This document shows, piece after piece, positions 35,842 through 46,066 of a stretch of 64,000 nt of DNA. The DNA lies in the NCBI GenBank assembly GCA_963752935.1, contig CAVWAL010000009.1, forward strand, positions 62,001 through 126,000. Reading direction: 5' to 3'. The DNA comes from RI-153 sp963752935. Lineage in GTDB: Bacteria; Chloroflexota; Anaerolineae; Caldilineales; Caldilineaceae. The notes under the pieces were generated by a model, which saw nothing but the letters and a program-made list of their open reading frames with translations, was not told the origin of the DNA and ran no database searches. The position numbers were made by a program, and so were the translations under genes. Every line of letters begins with the position of its first letter. Positions within the stretch are counted from its first letter, which is position 1.

Positions 35842-36852
35842 CTAGGTTTTGTTTAGCAGCATACGCCACAACGCCTGATCGTCGGGCCTAAAGGGAATGT
35901 AGAGGGTAATGCGATCGAGGACACCTTCATACTTCTCACGCAGCCGCGCCGATAATTGCTGCGGTGCACAGACGACGGCGAAAGCATCGATCATGTCATC
36001 GGTAACCAGGGCGGGCATGTCGGCCCACTGTTTACGCGAGGCCATCTGGCTCAACTCTTCGCGCACCCCACTCCATCCATGCAGATCCATTACAGCCGCA
36101 TAGTCGGGCGTGCTGGCGTAGAAAGAGACCTGCTGGCGCACGGCGGCAACCGCCGCATCCATCTCAGACTGGTTGCGCCCTGTTGCCACAAAGACGGCGC
36201 TGCTCATCGACACGTCGGATCGGCTTCGGCCAACCGTGTGCGCCCCATCCTCAATCGCCGGAATCACGATCTCATTCAGGTAGCGGCGCGTGTGGAAAGG
36301 ATGGGCGTGGAAGCCGTCGCTGACTTCTCCTGCTAGCCGGCACATACGCTCATTGACCCCTGCCGTGTAGATGGGGATCTGCGGGTAGTCGATGGGGCCG
36401 GGATCGAAGAAGGGCGTCATCAGCGTCAACTTGTAGAACTCTCCCCGATAGTTGAGCCGTTCCCCGTTCTGCCAACTGTGCCAGACGGCCCTCAACGCCA
36501 GAATGTAGTCGCGCAGCCGCTCGGCGGCGGGTGTCTCCCACGTCATGCCGAAGCGGCGCTCGATGTGCGCCCGCACCTGCGTCCCCAACCCCAGCAAGAA
36601 TCGACCCTGGCTGAACTTTGCCAGATCCCAGGCCTGATAGGCCACGTCCATTGGGCTACGCGCAAACGCCACCAGAATCGCCGTCCCCAGTTGGATGCGC
36701 TCGGTGTGTTGCGCAGCCAACACCAACGGAAAGAGCGGATTGTGGGCAATGTCACTCGTCCACAGGGCGTCGAAGCCGAGATCCTCGGCGGCGCGCGCCG
36801 TTTCCGCGGCCTGCGTCAGATCATCGAGCCAAAGCGAGGCATCGATCTTCAT
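35842..36852 (-). CDS. LLM-class flavin (F420)-dependent oxidoreductase
   Basis: The protein has 336 residues. A luciferase-like TIM barrel: ETARAAEDLGFDALWTSD, LGTAILVAFARSPMDVAYQAWDLAKFSQGRFLLGLGTQVRAHIERRFG, then PQIPIYTAGVNERMCRLAGEVSDGFHAHPF. The sequence resembles the actinobacterial F420-dependent group. The start at 36852 has AAAGGA nine bases upstream; the open frame to 37131 overlaps the S9 peptidase coding region and is a shadow. It is 14 bp downstream of that peptidase gene on the same strand. Confidence 0.88.
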   Translation of the reverse strand: MKIDASLWLDDLTQAAETARAAEDLGFDALWTSDIAHNPLFPLVLAAQHTERIQLGTAILVAFARSPMDVAYQAWDLAKFSQGRFLLGLGTQVRAHIERRFGMTWETPAAERLRDYILALRAVWHSWQNGERLNYRGEFYKLTLMTPFFDPGPIDYPQIPIYTAGVNERMCRLAGEVSDGFHAHPFHTRRYLNEIVIPAIEDGAHTVGRSRSDVSMSSAVFVATGRNQSEMDAAVAAVRQQVSFYASTPDYAAVMDLHGWSGVREELSQMASRKQWADMPALVTDDMIDAFAVVCAPQQLSARLREKYEGVLDRITLYIPFRPDDQALWRMLLNKT

Positions 36853-36866
36853 CGGGTTGATCCTTT

Positions 36867-38868
36867 CTATGCATGTGCATCTCGCAAATACTTGTCGAAC
36901 CAGCGTAGGATGTGGTTCAGCCGTGCAATCCGTCGATCCGTACGGCCGCCGCGTGAGAGACCGTGCGACTCTTCCGGGAAGCGGACCATTTCGGTATCGA
37001 CACCCTTTAGTTTGAGCGCAACGAACATTTGCTCGCCCTGTTCGATGGCAACACGCAGATCCTGTTCGCTGTGAATGACCAGCGTGGGCGTGGTCACATT
37101 GCCAATGTAGGCGATAGGCGATTGTCGCCAATAATCATCCAGACTTTCCCAGGCCGGTTTGCCGCCGAACATCTGCTCAAAGATCCAGATATCGCTGGAC
37201 CCGTTAAAGCTGGTCAGATTGCTCAGGCTGCGCTGGGTAACGGCGGCGCCGAATCGATCCGTGTGGCCGATGATCCAGTTGGTCATGTAGCCGCCATAGC
37301 TGCCACCGGTGACGCCGAGGTTTGATTCGTCGATGGTCGGCAGGGCAGCCACGTAATCCGTCCACGCCATCAGATCCTCATAGGCGCGTCCGCCGAAATC
37401 GTTGTAGTTGGCGTCGACAAAGGCCTGTCCGTAGCCCTGCGATCCGCGCGGGTTGGTGAAGAAAACCACGTATCCATGCGCGGCCAGCCAGTGGAATTCG
37501 AAGACGAAACTAAAGCCGTACTGCAACATCGGCCCGCCGTGAATCTCCAAAATCGCCGGGTAGCGCCCGCCTGAATCGAAGTCGGGCGGCGTCATAATCC
37601 AGCCTTGCAAGCGTGTTTGCGGCCCGTCGATCCAGATTTCTTCACAGGCGCCAAAGTTGATCTCCGAAAGCAGCGGCGCGTTCACTTCGGTCAGGCGGCG
37701 CACGGCGCTATCGGCGAGGGTGCCCAGCCAGATATCGCCGGGTTCGGTGAGTGTTGTGTGCATATAGGCAAGCCGGCGGCGCTCTGCATCAAAGGTAAAG
37801 TCACCCACGGCGCCAGGGCCATCCACTACCGTCGAGAGTTGGCCACTTTTCACATCGATCGCTTGCAGGGTCGTGCTGCCGTGACTCGAAACCTGGATGA
37901 AGATCCGTTCGCCGTCAGGCGTCCAGACCGGTCGCGTGTCGAGTCTGTAGCCGGCCACATCGCTCAAGGTGACGTTGCCCATGGCCAGGTCGTAGCGTCG
38001 CGTCAGATTCTGCGCCGGTGTGCTGCCGTCGAGGGGCACGATCCAGAGATCGCGGCCTCGCCAGAAGGTGTCCAGCCCCTCCGTGCCGGTGAAGGCGAGC
38101 CGGCGGCCATCCGCCGAAAAGGACGGGGCCGACTTGGCGCCGGCGAAAGTTTCCAGCCGGCGGGGTTCGCCGCCCGTCAGCCGGGATCACATAGAGATCG
38201 TCGGCCTGGGGATTGCGGTCGGGATCGTCGCTGCTATTGGCAACGTATACGATCTGGGTTCCGTCGGGAGACCAGGCAGGCGCGGTCTGTTCGTGCTCTT
38301 CACCGAAGGTCAACTGGGTGGCTGCACCGCTGCCGGCATCGATCAGCCAGAGGTGTGTGCGATCCTGGGGCAAGAAGCCAATGCCGTCGGATTTGTAGCG
38401 CAACCGTGTAATGTGGCGCGCCACGACGCCTAGATTCTTTTTATCTTCGTCCTGTTCTCGTTCAATTGCGTCTGCGTCCTTGCGGCTAAATTCCACCAGG
38501 ATCTGCGTGCCGTCGGGCGACCATTCCATGCTGTTGATCGAGCCGTGTAGATCGGTGAGCCGGCGCGCCTCGCCCCCATTGACCGAGATCAGATAGATCT
38601 GCGCCTGTTTCTCGTCGCCCCGCGTCGATAGGAAGGCGATCTGGCTACCGTCCGGTGACCAGCGCGGCATGCTGTCGCGCCAATCGCCAAAGGTGAACTG
38701 GCGTGGTTCGCCGCCGCCGGTGGGAACAAGCCACAGGTTGGCAAACTTCTTCTCGCGCTTGCGTTCCACGCGCTGTTGCGAATAGAGCACAGCCTGCCCG
38801 TCGGGCGAGATCTGCGGATCGTTGATCTGTTTCAGCGCGTAGAGATCGTCTTCGTGAAGCGTGCGCAT
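36867..38868 (-). pseudogene. S9 prolyl-oligopeptidase family peptidase, single-base frameshift
   Basis: Two overlapping open frames (38868 to about 38174, then to 36867) together encode a 666-residue S9C acylaminoacyl/dipeptidyl peptidase. The N-terminal beta-propeller contains WSPDGTQI/WSPDGSQIAF repeats. The C-terminal hydrolase has the nucleophile GGSYGGYM, the Asp in HSEQDLRV and the His in ESHGLSRGG. At the plus-strand CCC run 38173-38175 one base too many breaks the frame in YVIPADGGEPRRL; removing it restores a continuous protein. All catalytic residues are intact. This may be a sequencing or assembly error or a real mutation. It heads a two-gene unit with the LLM oxidoreductase. Confidence 0.85.
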
Positions 38869-39097
38869 GATAGCTCCTTGCTATGACGTGAGAGATTAAC
38901 CTTGCTGAATCATACCGGTTCTACCCAAATGGGCAAGAAACCGCCGTTGGGAATCGGGCGACCCCTACCCGTTCGATCTGGTGGCTTTGATCATTCAATC
39001 CACTGTGCGGTAGGATATTGCGGTAGGGTATCATTGACGACACAGGTACAGAGTTTATTTGTTGTACTCCCAACCGACACCCAAGATGGAGCGAAAG

Positions 39098-39886
39098 ATG
39101 AAACGCGTGCTATTGACTGGAGCTTCCGGCCGCATCGGTTTCTCCTTTTTTGAATACGCCAGAGAGCGCTACTGGTTTCGCCTCGCCGCTCGCCGCATCG
39201 AAAAGATGGGCGACGTGGGCGAACACGAGAAATTTACGCTCGATGTGGCCGATCTCGATGCCTGTCGCGCCGCATGCGAAGGCATCGACACCGTGGTTCA
39301 CCTGGCCGCCGATCCGTCACCGGCCTCTGGTTTTTACGAGTCGCTGCTCGACAACAACATCAAAGGCGCGTTCAACATCTTTCAGGCTGCGGTCGATCAG
39401 GGCGTTCGTCGCGTGGTCTATGCCAGCAGCATCCAATTGATCGAAGGCTATCCGCTCGATGTACAAGCCACGCCGGATATGCCGACGAAGGCCGTCAACA
39501 TGTACGGCGCCTGCAAAGCCTTCGCCGAATCCACGGCTCACTACTACTCGGCCAAACTAGGGCTCTCTTGCCTCTGCGTGCGCGTGGGCAACTACGCCGG
39601 CAATTCCGAAAGCATGCAGGCCGACGCACGCCGCCTCAGCGCCTGGATCAGCGAACGCGACATGAACCAGCTCTTCCAACGCTGCATCGAAGTGGAGAAC
39701 CTGCCTTTTGCCATTCTCCACGCCGTGTCGGACAACCGCTTCAAACGGCTCGATATCACCTCCACACGCCAATTGGTAGGCTACACGCCCGAAGACAACG
39801 CCTTCGACTTCTTCAATACCGGCATCGACAACGGCGCCCGCTGGTATACCGAAGCAGAGGGGAGGACGAAGGGCGAACAGGCATAG
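39098..39886 (+). CDS. NAD-dependent epimerase/uronate dehydrogenase-like
   Basis: The protein has 262 residues. A Rossmann SDR of the extended type: LLTGASGRIGFSF (cofactor GxxGxxG), VVHLAADPSPASGFYESLLDNNIKGAFNIF, catalytic Ser (YASSIQLIEGYP) and YxxxK as MYGACKAF. Length and the LAADPSP block resemble uronate dehydrogenases, which oxidise galacturonate or glucuronate to aldarolactones; this would suit the CE15 esterase. The start at 39098 follows GGAG. The substrate call is uncertain. Confidence 0.75.
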   Translation: MKRVLLTGASGRIGFSFFEYARERYWFRLAARRIEKMGDVGEHEKFTLDVADLDACRAACEGIDTVVHLAADPSPASGFYESLLDNNIKGAFNIFQAAVDQGVRRVVYASSIQLIEGYPLDVQATPDMPTKAVNMYGACKAFAESTAHYYSAKLGLSCLCVRVGNYAGNSESMQADARRLSAWISERDMNQLFQRCIEVENLPFAILHAVSDNRFKRLDITSTRQLVGYTPEDNAFDFFNTGIDNGARWYTEAEGRTKGEQA

Positions 39887-39932
39887 GCGAGGGCGGAGGC
39901 GCGTTGGCCGTCAGGATGAGGCTTGAAAACGA

Positions 39933-39998
39933 GATGATGGGATGATGAGATGATGAATCTCGACGAGCATCACCCCATCATCTCATCATCCCATCATC
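39933..39998. repeat. GATGAT-type intergenic hairpin, copy C
   Basis: Arms 39933-39955 and 39976-39998 form a perfect 23-bp inverted repeat of GATGATGGGATGATGAG units. Further CATCC/CATCATC sequence continues to about 40050, up to the ligase start. No T tract. Confidence 0.7.
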
Positions 39999-40059
39999 TT
40001 GACCGCCAAAGCCTCATCTTCATCATCCTCGTCATCCTCATCACCTATCTCACTATCCC

Positions 40060-41646
40060 ATGCAAACCTTCACCGAACTCTACTCTGCCCTGGATGAGAC
40101 CACCAAGACCAACGCCAAGATCGAGGCGATGGTCCACTATTTCATGCAGGCCGATGCGGCGGACGCCGCCTGGGCCATCTACTTTCTCAGCGGCAGACGC
40201 CCCAAACGCCTGATCAGCGCCACGAAGCTGCGCGAGTGGGCGCGCGAGATGGCCGAAATTCCCGACTGGCTCTTTGCCGAATGCTATGATGCAGTGGGCG
40301 ACTCGGCGGAGACCATCGCGCTGCTGTTGCCCACCCCCGAAACCACGGGCACGGCGCCGCTCCACGTCTGGGTAGAGGAACGACTCTTTCCCCTCGCCGA
40401 CATGGACGACGAAGCCCAACGCGCTGCGCTGCAACAGGCCTGGAGCGAACTCGATGGCCGTCAGCGCTTCGTCTGGAACAAGCTGATTACCGGAGCGCTG
40501 CGCGTCGGCGTTTCGCAACGGCTGTTGGTGCGGGCGCTCGCCCAGTTCAGCGGACACAATCCCGCCGTCATCGCCCACCGCCTGATGGGGACATGGGAAC
40601 CGACGCCCGATTTCTTGACGGCGCTGCTTGCCCAAGAGAATGCAGACGCCGACATCAGTCGCCCCTATCCCTTCTTCCTCGCCTACCCCATTGAAGGATC
40701 GCCGCAAAGCCTGGGCGACATCGGCGATTGGCAGCTCGAACGCAAGTGGGACGGCATCCGTGCCCAACTGATTCACCGCCAGGGGCAGAGCTTCCTCTGG
40801 AGCCGCGGCGAGGAGTTGCTCAGCGAACGCTTCCCCGATCTCATGCAAATGGGCGATCAACTGCCCGATGGAACGGTCCTCGACGGCGAGGTACTGCCCT
40901 GGAAGGATGGCAACGTGCTCCCCTTTGCCCAACTGCAACGGCGCATCGGGCGCAAGAATTTGTCCAAACGGCTACTCGATGAGATTCCCGCCGTGTTGCT
41001 GGCCTATGATCTGCTGGAATGGCAGGGCGAGGATGTGCGCGATCGGCCGCTTTCATGGCGTCGCCAAACGCTGGCCGCGCTGGTCGATCAGATGGATCAC
41101 CCGCGGCTGTTGCTCTCGGATCTGGTTGAGAGCCCATCCTGGGTCGGCGCCGAAAGCGAACGAGACCGCGCCCGTGATCTGGGGGTGGAGGGGTTGATGA
41201 TCAAACGCAAAGAGTCGCCCTACCAGGTGGGCCGCCGACGCGGCGATTGGTGGAAATGGAAGGTCGATCCCTTCACAGTGGACGCGGTGCTGATCTACGC
41301 GCAACGTGGCAGCGGACGTCGCGCCGGTCTCTACACCGACTACACCTTCGCCGTCTGGGACGAAGGAGAACTCGTCCCCTTTGCCAAGGCCTACTCAGGG
41401 CTCACCGACGAAGAAATCCGCCAAGTCGATCGGTTCGTGCGTCAAAATACCAAAGAGCGTTTTGGTCCTGTGCGCTCGGTGACGCCCGAACTCGTCTTCG
41501 AACTGGCCTTCGAGAACATCCAGTCATCCACTCGCCACAAATCGGGCATCGCCGTCCGCTTTCCACGGATCCTGCGCTGGCGTCACGACAAACGCCCCGC
41601 AGATGCGGATACGTTGGCGCAGGTGAAGGCGCTGGTGGGAGAATGA
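40060..41646 (+). CDS. ATP-dependent DNA ligase
   Basis: The protein has 528 residues. An N-terminal DNA-binding domain (residues 1-200) precedes the adenylation domain with KWDG (ERKWDGIRAQL, AMP-accepting Lys near residue 229), SRGEELLSERFPDL, LDGEVLPW (motif III/IIIa), GVEGLMIKRKESPY (motif IV) and KWKVDPFTVDAVLIYA (motif V), then an OB-fold. It is the LigB/LigC-like ligase found with Lhr-helicase, PdeM and exonuclease. It seals DNA nicks in an ATP-dependent way, as a repair enzyme beside the essential NAD ligase. Confidence 0.92.
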   Translation: MQTFTELYSALDETTKTNAKIEAMVHYFMQADAADAAWAIYFLSGRRPKRLISATKLREWAREMAEIPDWLFAECYDAVGDSAETIALLLPTPETTGTAPLHVWVEERLFPLADMDDEAQRAALQQAWSELDGRQRFVWNKLITGALRVGVSQRLLVRALAQFSGHNPAVIAHRLMGTWEPTPDFLTALLAQENADADISRPYPFFLAYPIEGSPQSLGDIGDWQLERKWDGIRAQLIHRQGQSFLWSRGEELLSERFPDLMQMGDQLPDGTVLDGEVLPWKDGNVLPFAQLQRRIGRKNLSKRLLDEIPAVLLAYDLLEWQGEDVRDRPLSWRRQTLAALVDQMDHPRLLLSDLVESPSWVGAESERDRARDLGVEGLMIKRKESPYQVGRRRGDWWKWKVDPFTVDAVLIYAQRGSGRRAGLYTDYTFAVWDEGELVPFAKAYSGLTDEEIRQVDRFVRQNTKERFGPVRSVTPELVFELAFENIQSSTRHKSGIAVRFPRILRWRHDKRPADADTLAQVKALVGE

Positions 41647-41717
41647 CGTCTGCAGCAAAAACCGGCGGCTGGATTGTCCAGCCGCCGGTTTTGATAGGTC
41701 AGTTATTGGGTTGTGGC

Positions 41718-42590
41718 CTATTCGCCATCCAGCGTGAGCAGGTAGGCCATGATGTTGGCGATCTGCTCGTCGCTGAGGATTTGAGCATAGATCGAAGGCA
41801 TTAGATCGGGTTGGAAGCCTTCGACCACATGCTCATTGGGCTGGGTAATGCTGGTGTAAATGTAGAGCGCAGGGCTCTGCCCCGGCACGCGTGTGACGGC
41901 ACGGTTGGCAACGCCGTACCAACTGGGGCCAACCTGAACCACATCCGGTTGCAGGCTGTGACAGGCTGTGCAGCCCGATGTCAACGCTGTCTCCTGGCCG
42001 ATTTCGGCGTCTGCACCGTCGGGGAAGTAGGCGGCGATCTCGGCGGGCAACCCGGCATAGATGGCCTCGGCATCCATTTCAGCCAACGTCGTCGGACCGG
42101 CAGGCTCCGGCTCCCCCTGCACCACCGGTTCAGGAGCCACGGCTTCTGGCGTTTCCGACGCAGGCAGCTCCAGCGGAACGGTTTCGGTCACCACCTCGAC
42201 ATCAACGATGGGCGCAGTCTCGGTCATCTCGACGGCAGCAGTCACTTCGACAGTCGTCGTTACCTCAACAGACTCGGCCAACGGCACAGTATCTGTGACG
42301 GTTTGCGTATCGGTCAACACGGCTGTTTCAGTCAACACCTCAGTATCGGAAACAGGTGCTTCTTCCGCTGCCGGGGCCTCGGCTGCTGCCGGGGCCTCCG
42401 CTGCCGGAGCTTCAACAGCCGGGGCTTCAACGACGGCTACTTCTTCGGCAAGGGGCAAAGGTTCGAAGCGCGCTGCCTCCAGATCCGCCTGAAAGCCACC
42501 GATCATTGTTGTGATGATAAAATAAAGAATCACAGCGCCCAAGACGGGGCCGCCGTAGCGTAAGAGAGGATGAACATTTTGATTATTCAT
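41718..42590 (-). CDS. Membrane-anchored c-type cytochrome with low-complexity linker
   Basis: The protein has 290 residues. A single N-terminal helix (YGGPVLGAVILYFIITTMIGGF) anchors it. A long Ala/Glu/Pro/Val/Thr linker (residues 50-180, APAAEAPAA units) is followed by a cytochrome c domain with one CTACH heme site (SGCTACHS) near residue 205 and a distal Met in DLMPSIYAQ. The C-terminal pattern EHVVEGFQPDLMPSIYAQIL closely resembles the second heme domain of the bc-complex cytochrome at 59816. An electron carrier at the outer membrane face is inferred. ATG at 42590 has GGAG eight bases upstream. It is convergent with the ligase. Confidence 0.85.
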   Translation of the reverse strand: MNNQNVHPLLRYGGPVLGAVILYFIITTMIGGFQADLEAARFEPLPLAEEVAVVEAPAVEAPAAEAPAAAEAPAAEEAPVSDTEVLTETAVLTDTQTVTDTVPLAESVEVTTTVEVTAAVEMTETAPIVDVEVVTETVPLELPASETPEAVAPEPVVQGEPEPAGPTTLAEMDAEAIYAGLPAEIAAYFPDGADAEIGQETALTSGCTACHSLQPDVVQVGPSWYGVANRAVTRVPGQSPALYIYTSITQPNEHVVEGFQPDLMPSIYAQILSDEQIANIMAYLLTLDGE

Positions 42591-42734
42591 GAATTGGCTC
42601 CGGGTCAGGGTGAGTGAGTGGATTCTAGCTCCTATCATACTGAAAGTGCAGCATAGAAGCAAAACCGCCGGTGAATTTATTCACAGGTTTTACCGTCGCT
42701 CTGCTGTAGGGCGGCGCGATCACAAGGCTTTGGC

Positions 42735-45285
42735 ATGATGAAAAGCAGAGTTGCACAAGAATTGATCGACGGCTGGTTTGCCCGGCGCGGCTGGTCACCC
42801 TTTCCATTCCAGTGTGAGACATGGGATGCCTACCGCGCCGGCGGCAGCGGATTGCTCCACGCGCCCACGGGGCAAGGCAAGACATACGCCGTCTGGCTCG
42901 GCCCGCTGATGGAATGGATTGACGAGCATCCCGACCCTGCCGCATGGAAGCAGATGGACGCGCCGCCTTTGCAGGTTCTCTGGCTAACGCCGCTGCGCGC
43001 CCTGGCCGCAGACACCACCGCGGCGCTGCAAGCGCCGGTCCACGCCTTAGGCTTGCCCTGGGTGGTAGAACGACGCACCGGCGACGTATCCAGCAGTGTC
43101 AAGGCGCGACAGAATCGACGACTGCCTACCGCGTCTGGTGACCACGCCCGAAAGCCTGTCGCTGCTCATCTCGCGGCCCAATGCCGATCAACTCTTTGCC
43201 GATCTAAAAGCCGTGGTGGTGGACGAATGGCACGAGCTGATGGGGAGCAAGCGAGGCACGCAGACGGAACTCTGCCTGGCCTGGTTGCGCCGCCGTCGAC
43301 CTGCCCTGCGCACATGGGGACTTTCCGCCACGCTGGGCAATCTCGATGTCGCCCTCGCTGCACTGGTCGGCCATCCACCGCCGGGAGCGCCTGCGCCCAG
43401 GACACACTTGATCACCGGCCACACGCCCAAAGAGATCGTCATCGACTCGCTGATCCCGGCGCAGATTGAACGTTTCCCCTGGGCTGGGCACCTGGGTCTG
43501 AAGATGCTGCCCGAAGTCGTTACCGCTATCGAAGAAGGCGAAAGCTGCCTCGTCTTTACCAACACCCGCAGTCAGGCCGAAACCTGGTATCAAGCGCTGC
43601 TCGACGCCTGCCCCGACTGGGCGGGGCTGATCGCGCTGCACCACGGATCACTCGATTCGCAGGTGCGCGACTGGGTGGAGCAAGGGTTGCGCAAGGGCAT
43701 TCTGCGTTGCGTAGTGGCCACCTCGAGCCTCGATCTGGGCGTCGACTTCAGCCCGGTGGATCGCGTCCTGCAGATCGGCAGCCCCAAGGGCGTGGCGCGC
43801 CTGCTCCAGCGCGCGGGGCGCAGTGGCCATCGTCCCGGTGCGGTGAGTCGGGTCACCTGTGTGCCGACACATGCCTTCGAGCTCATCGAGGTGGCGGCGG
43901 CGCGTACCGCAGCCGGCCAGGGCGCCATCGAAGGACGTACCCCGCCGCAGAAACCATTGGACGTGCTGGTTCAGCACCTCGTCACCCTGGCGCTGGGCAG
44001 CGGCTTTCGCTACGAGGATGCGCTGGCCGAAGTACGCAGCACCCACGCCTTCCGCCATCTCACCGATGCCGAGTGGGATTGGGCGCTGGGCTTCGTGGTC
44101 ACCGGCGGCGACGCACTTACCAGCTATCCTGAGTATCAGCGGGTGGTGCCTATGGTGGAAAGTGACGCCTACGACGATGCCCATCAGGACTATGTGCAGG
44201 GGTGGGCAGGTCCTCGCTACACGGTGCCAGATCGCAAGGTGGCACAACGCCATCGGCTCAACATGGGCACCATTGTCAGCGAAGTGAGCGTGCAGGTACA
44301 GTACCTCAACGGCGGCAAGTTGGGCACGGTCGACGAATCGTTTATCAGCCGTTTACAGCCGGGTGACCGCTTCATCTTTGCCGGGCGCGCGCTGGAACTT
44401 GTGCGTCTGCACGAAATGACGGCCTTTGTGCACAAAGCCAAGAGCAGCCGTGGCGCCATCCCACGCTGGTTGGGCAGCCGCATGCCGCTTTCCACGGCGC
44501 TGGCAGCGGCGGTGCGCGCCAAGCTAGAGGCGGCGGCCAATGGCCATTTCGAGGATCGCGAACTGGCTGCCGTCCAGCCGATCCTGGCCTTACAGGCTGC
44601 GTGGTCACGCATCCCCCGGCAGGAGGAGTTGCTGATCGAGCAGATCGAAACCGATGAGGGATACCATCTCTTTTTCTATCCATTCGAGGGGCGGCTGGTT
44701 CACGAAGGCATGGCCGCGCTGCTGGCTTACCGGCTGGCGCGGCTGCGCCCCATCACCTTTAGTATGGCGGTCAACGATTATGGTTTCAACTTGCTGGCAC
44801 CTGATCCGATTCCGCTGGATGAAGCGCTGGCAGGCGAAAGAACGCCGCCACTCTTTTCCACAAAGAATCTGTTCGAGGACATCCCGGCCAGCCTCAACGC
44901 CGCCGAAATGGCGCGACGTCAATTCCGCGAAATTGCCCAGATTGCCGGACTCGTGGGCAGTGGGCTGCCGGGGCGTCGCGTCAAGAGCAAGCATTTGCAG
45001 GCCTCAAGCAACCTCTTTTTCGACGTATTCAGCCGCTATGATGCCAACAATCTGCTCCTGTCTCAGGCCCACCGCGAGGTACTGGAACAACAATTGGAGC
45101 AGAGCCGGTTGGCGCAGGCGCTGGAACGCATCAACCAATCGCGCATCGTCTTGGTGACCCCGCGGCGACCGACGCCGTTGGGTTTTCCGCTGCTGGTGGA
45201 TCGGATGCGCGAAGAGGTATCGTCGGAGTCGTTGGCCGACCGCGTGCGCAAGATGCAGATCGCAATGGGATTGGATGAAGCATAA
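42735..45285 (+). pseudogene. Lhr-like ligase-associated DEXH helicase, single-base frameshift
   Basis: Two open frames (from 42735 and to 45285) join into an 849-residue Lhr-like helicase. The first frame has Walker A HAPTGQGKTYAVW and RTGDVSSSVKARQ. The second has VTTPESLSLLISRP, the DEXH box VVDEWHEL, SATLGN, CLVFTNTRSQAE, SSLDLGVDFSPVD and QRAGRSGHR, then an Lhr-type winged helix region. At 43134 one extra T (GCG-T-CTG GTG) breaks the frame between RLPTA and LVTTPES, exactly inside the conserved join. Both halves are otherwise undamaged. The encoded helicase is part of the ligase-associated DNA repair set and overlaps the next gene, PdeM. Confidence 0.88.
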
Positions 45286-45967
45286 GATGGATCGAATCGA
45301 CATGGATCGCATCGACAAAGACGCCCACATCACGCTGGCCGGCGAGGAAGCGATTTTGCTGGCGGAACGAGCGCTCTATCTGCCCGCCAGACAGACGCTG
45401 CTGGTGGCGGATCTGCACCTCGGCAAAGCGGCCACTTTCCGGGCGGCGGCGATTCCGCTGCCCAACGGCACGACGGCGCAGACACTGCACCGCTTAAGCA
45501 GTGCGATTGTACATACCGGCGCCACCCGGCTGGTGATCCTGGGTGATCTTTTCCACGCGCACAGTGGCCTCACAACCGGCACACTGGAACAGGTGGCTTC
45601 CTGGCGCAGCGACTATGCGCAGCTAGAGATGGTGCTGGTGCGCGGCAACCACGATCAGCATGCCGGCGATCCGCCGCAAGCCTGGGGGGTCGCCTGTTAT
45701 GATGCGCCGTTGATTGAGCCGCCGTTCGCATTTCAGCACGAGCCGCTGGCATCGCAGCATGGATACGTCCTCGCCGGGCACCTGCACCCGGCGGCGCTAC
45801 TCAACGGACGCGGGCGCCAGTCGCTCAAACTGCCCTGTTTCCACCTGACGGACAGCGTGGGCACCTTGCCCGCGTTCGGTGAATTCACCGGCGGCGCTGT
45901 GGTGCGTCCTCGTCGCGGGGATCGGGTCTTTGTGGTAGCAGATGATCAGGTGATTGAAGTCGGTTAG
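45275..45967 (+). CDS. pdeM: Ligase-associated metallophosphoesterase PdeM
   Basis: The protein has 230 residues. A calcineurin-like phosphoesterase with VADLHLGKA (D-x-H), VILGDLFHAHSG (GDxxH-like), VRGNHDQH (GNHD) and LAGHLHPAA (GHxH), in the usual order. The start overlaps the helicase stop by 11 bp, so translation is coupled; a later ATG at 45287 is possible. PdeM acts in the ligase-associated repair set, as a DNA phosphoesterase or nuclease. Confidence 0.9.
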   Translation: MKHKMDRIDMDRIDKDAHITLAGEEAILLAERALYLPARQTLLVADLHLGKAATFRAAAIPLPNGTTAQTLHRLSSAIVHTGATRLVILGDLFHAHSGLTTGTLEQVASWRSDYAQLEMVLVRGNHDQHAGDPPQAWGVACYDAPLIEPPFAFQHEPLASQHGYVLAGHLHPAALLNGRGRQSLKLPCFHLTDSVGTLPAFGEFTGGAVVRPRRGDRVFVVADDQVIEVG

Positions 45968-45970
45968 GCT

Positions 45971-46060
45971 GCGTGTTGCGTGGGTAGAGTCTCTGGCCTG
46001 ACCTTGTAGACCAGGAACCGCTCAATCGTCACGGCAATGCGCTTTCTCCACGCAACACGC
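45971..46060. repeat. Inverted repeat between convergent genes
   Basis: GCGTGTTGCGTGG at 45971-45983 is exactly complementary to 46048-46060. It lies between the pdeM stop and the YceI stop and could act as a two-way transcription end. Confidence 0.5.
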
Positions 46061-46066
46061 AACACG

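Noticed and set aside
42735..45285. Programmed +1 frameshift shared by three genes
   Set aside because: The three sites (38174, 43134, 57691) have no common slippery sequence, and such genes are not known to be frameshifted; kept only as a remote alternative.
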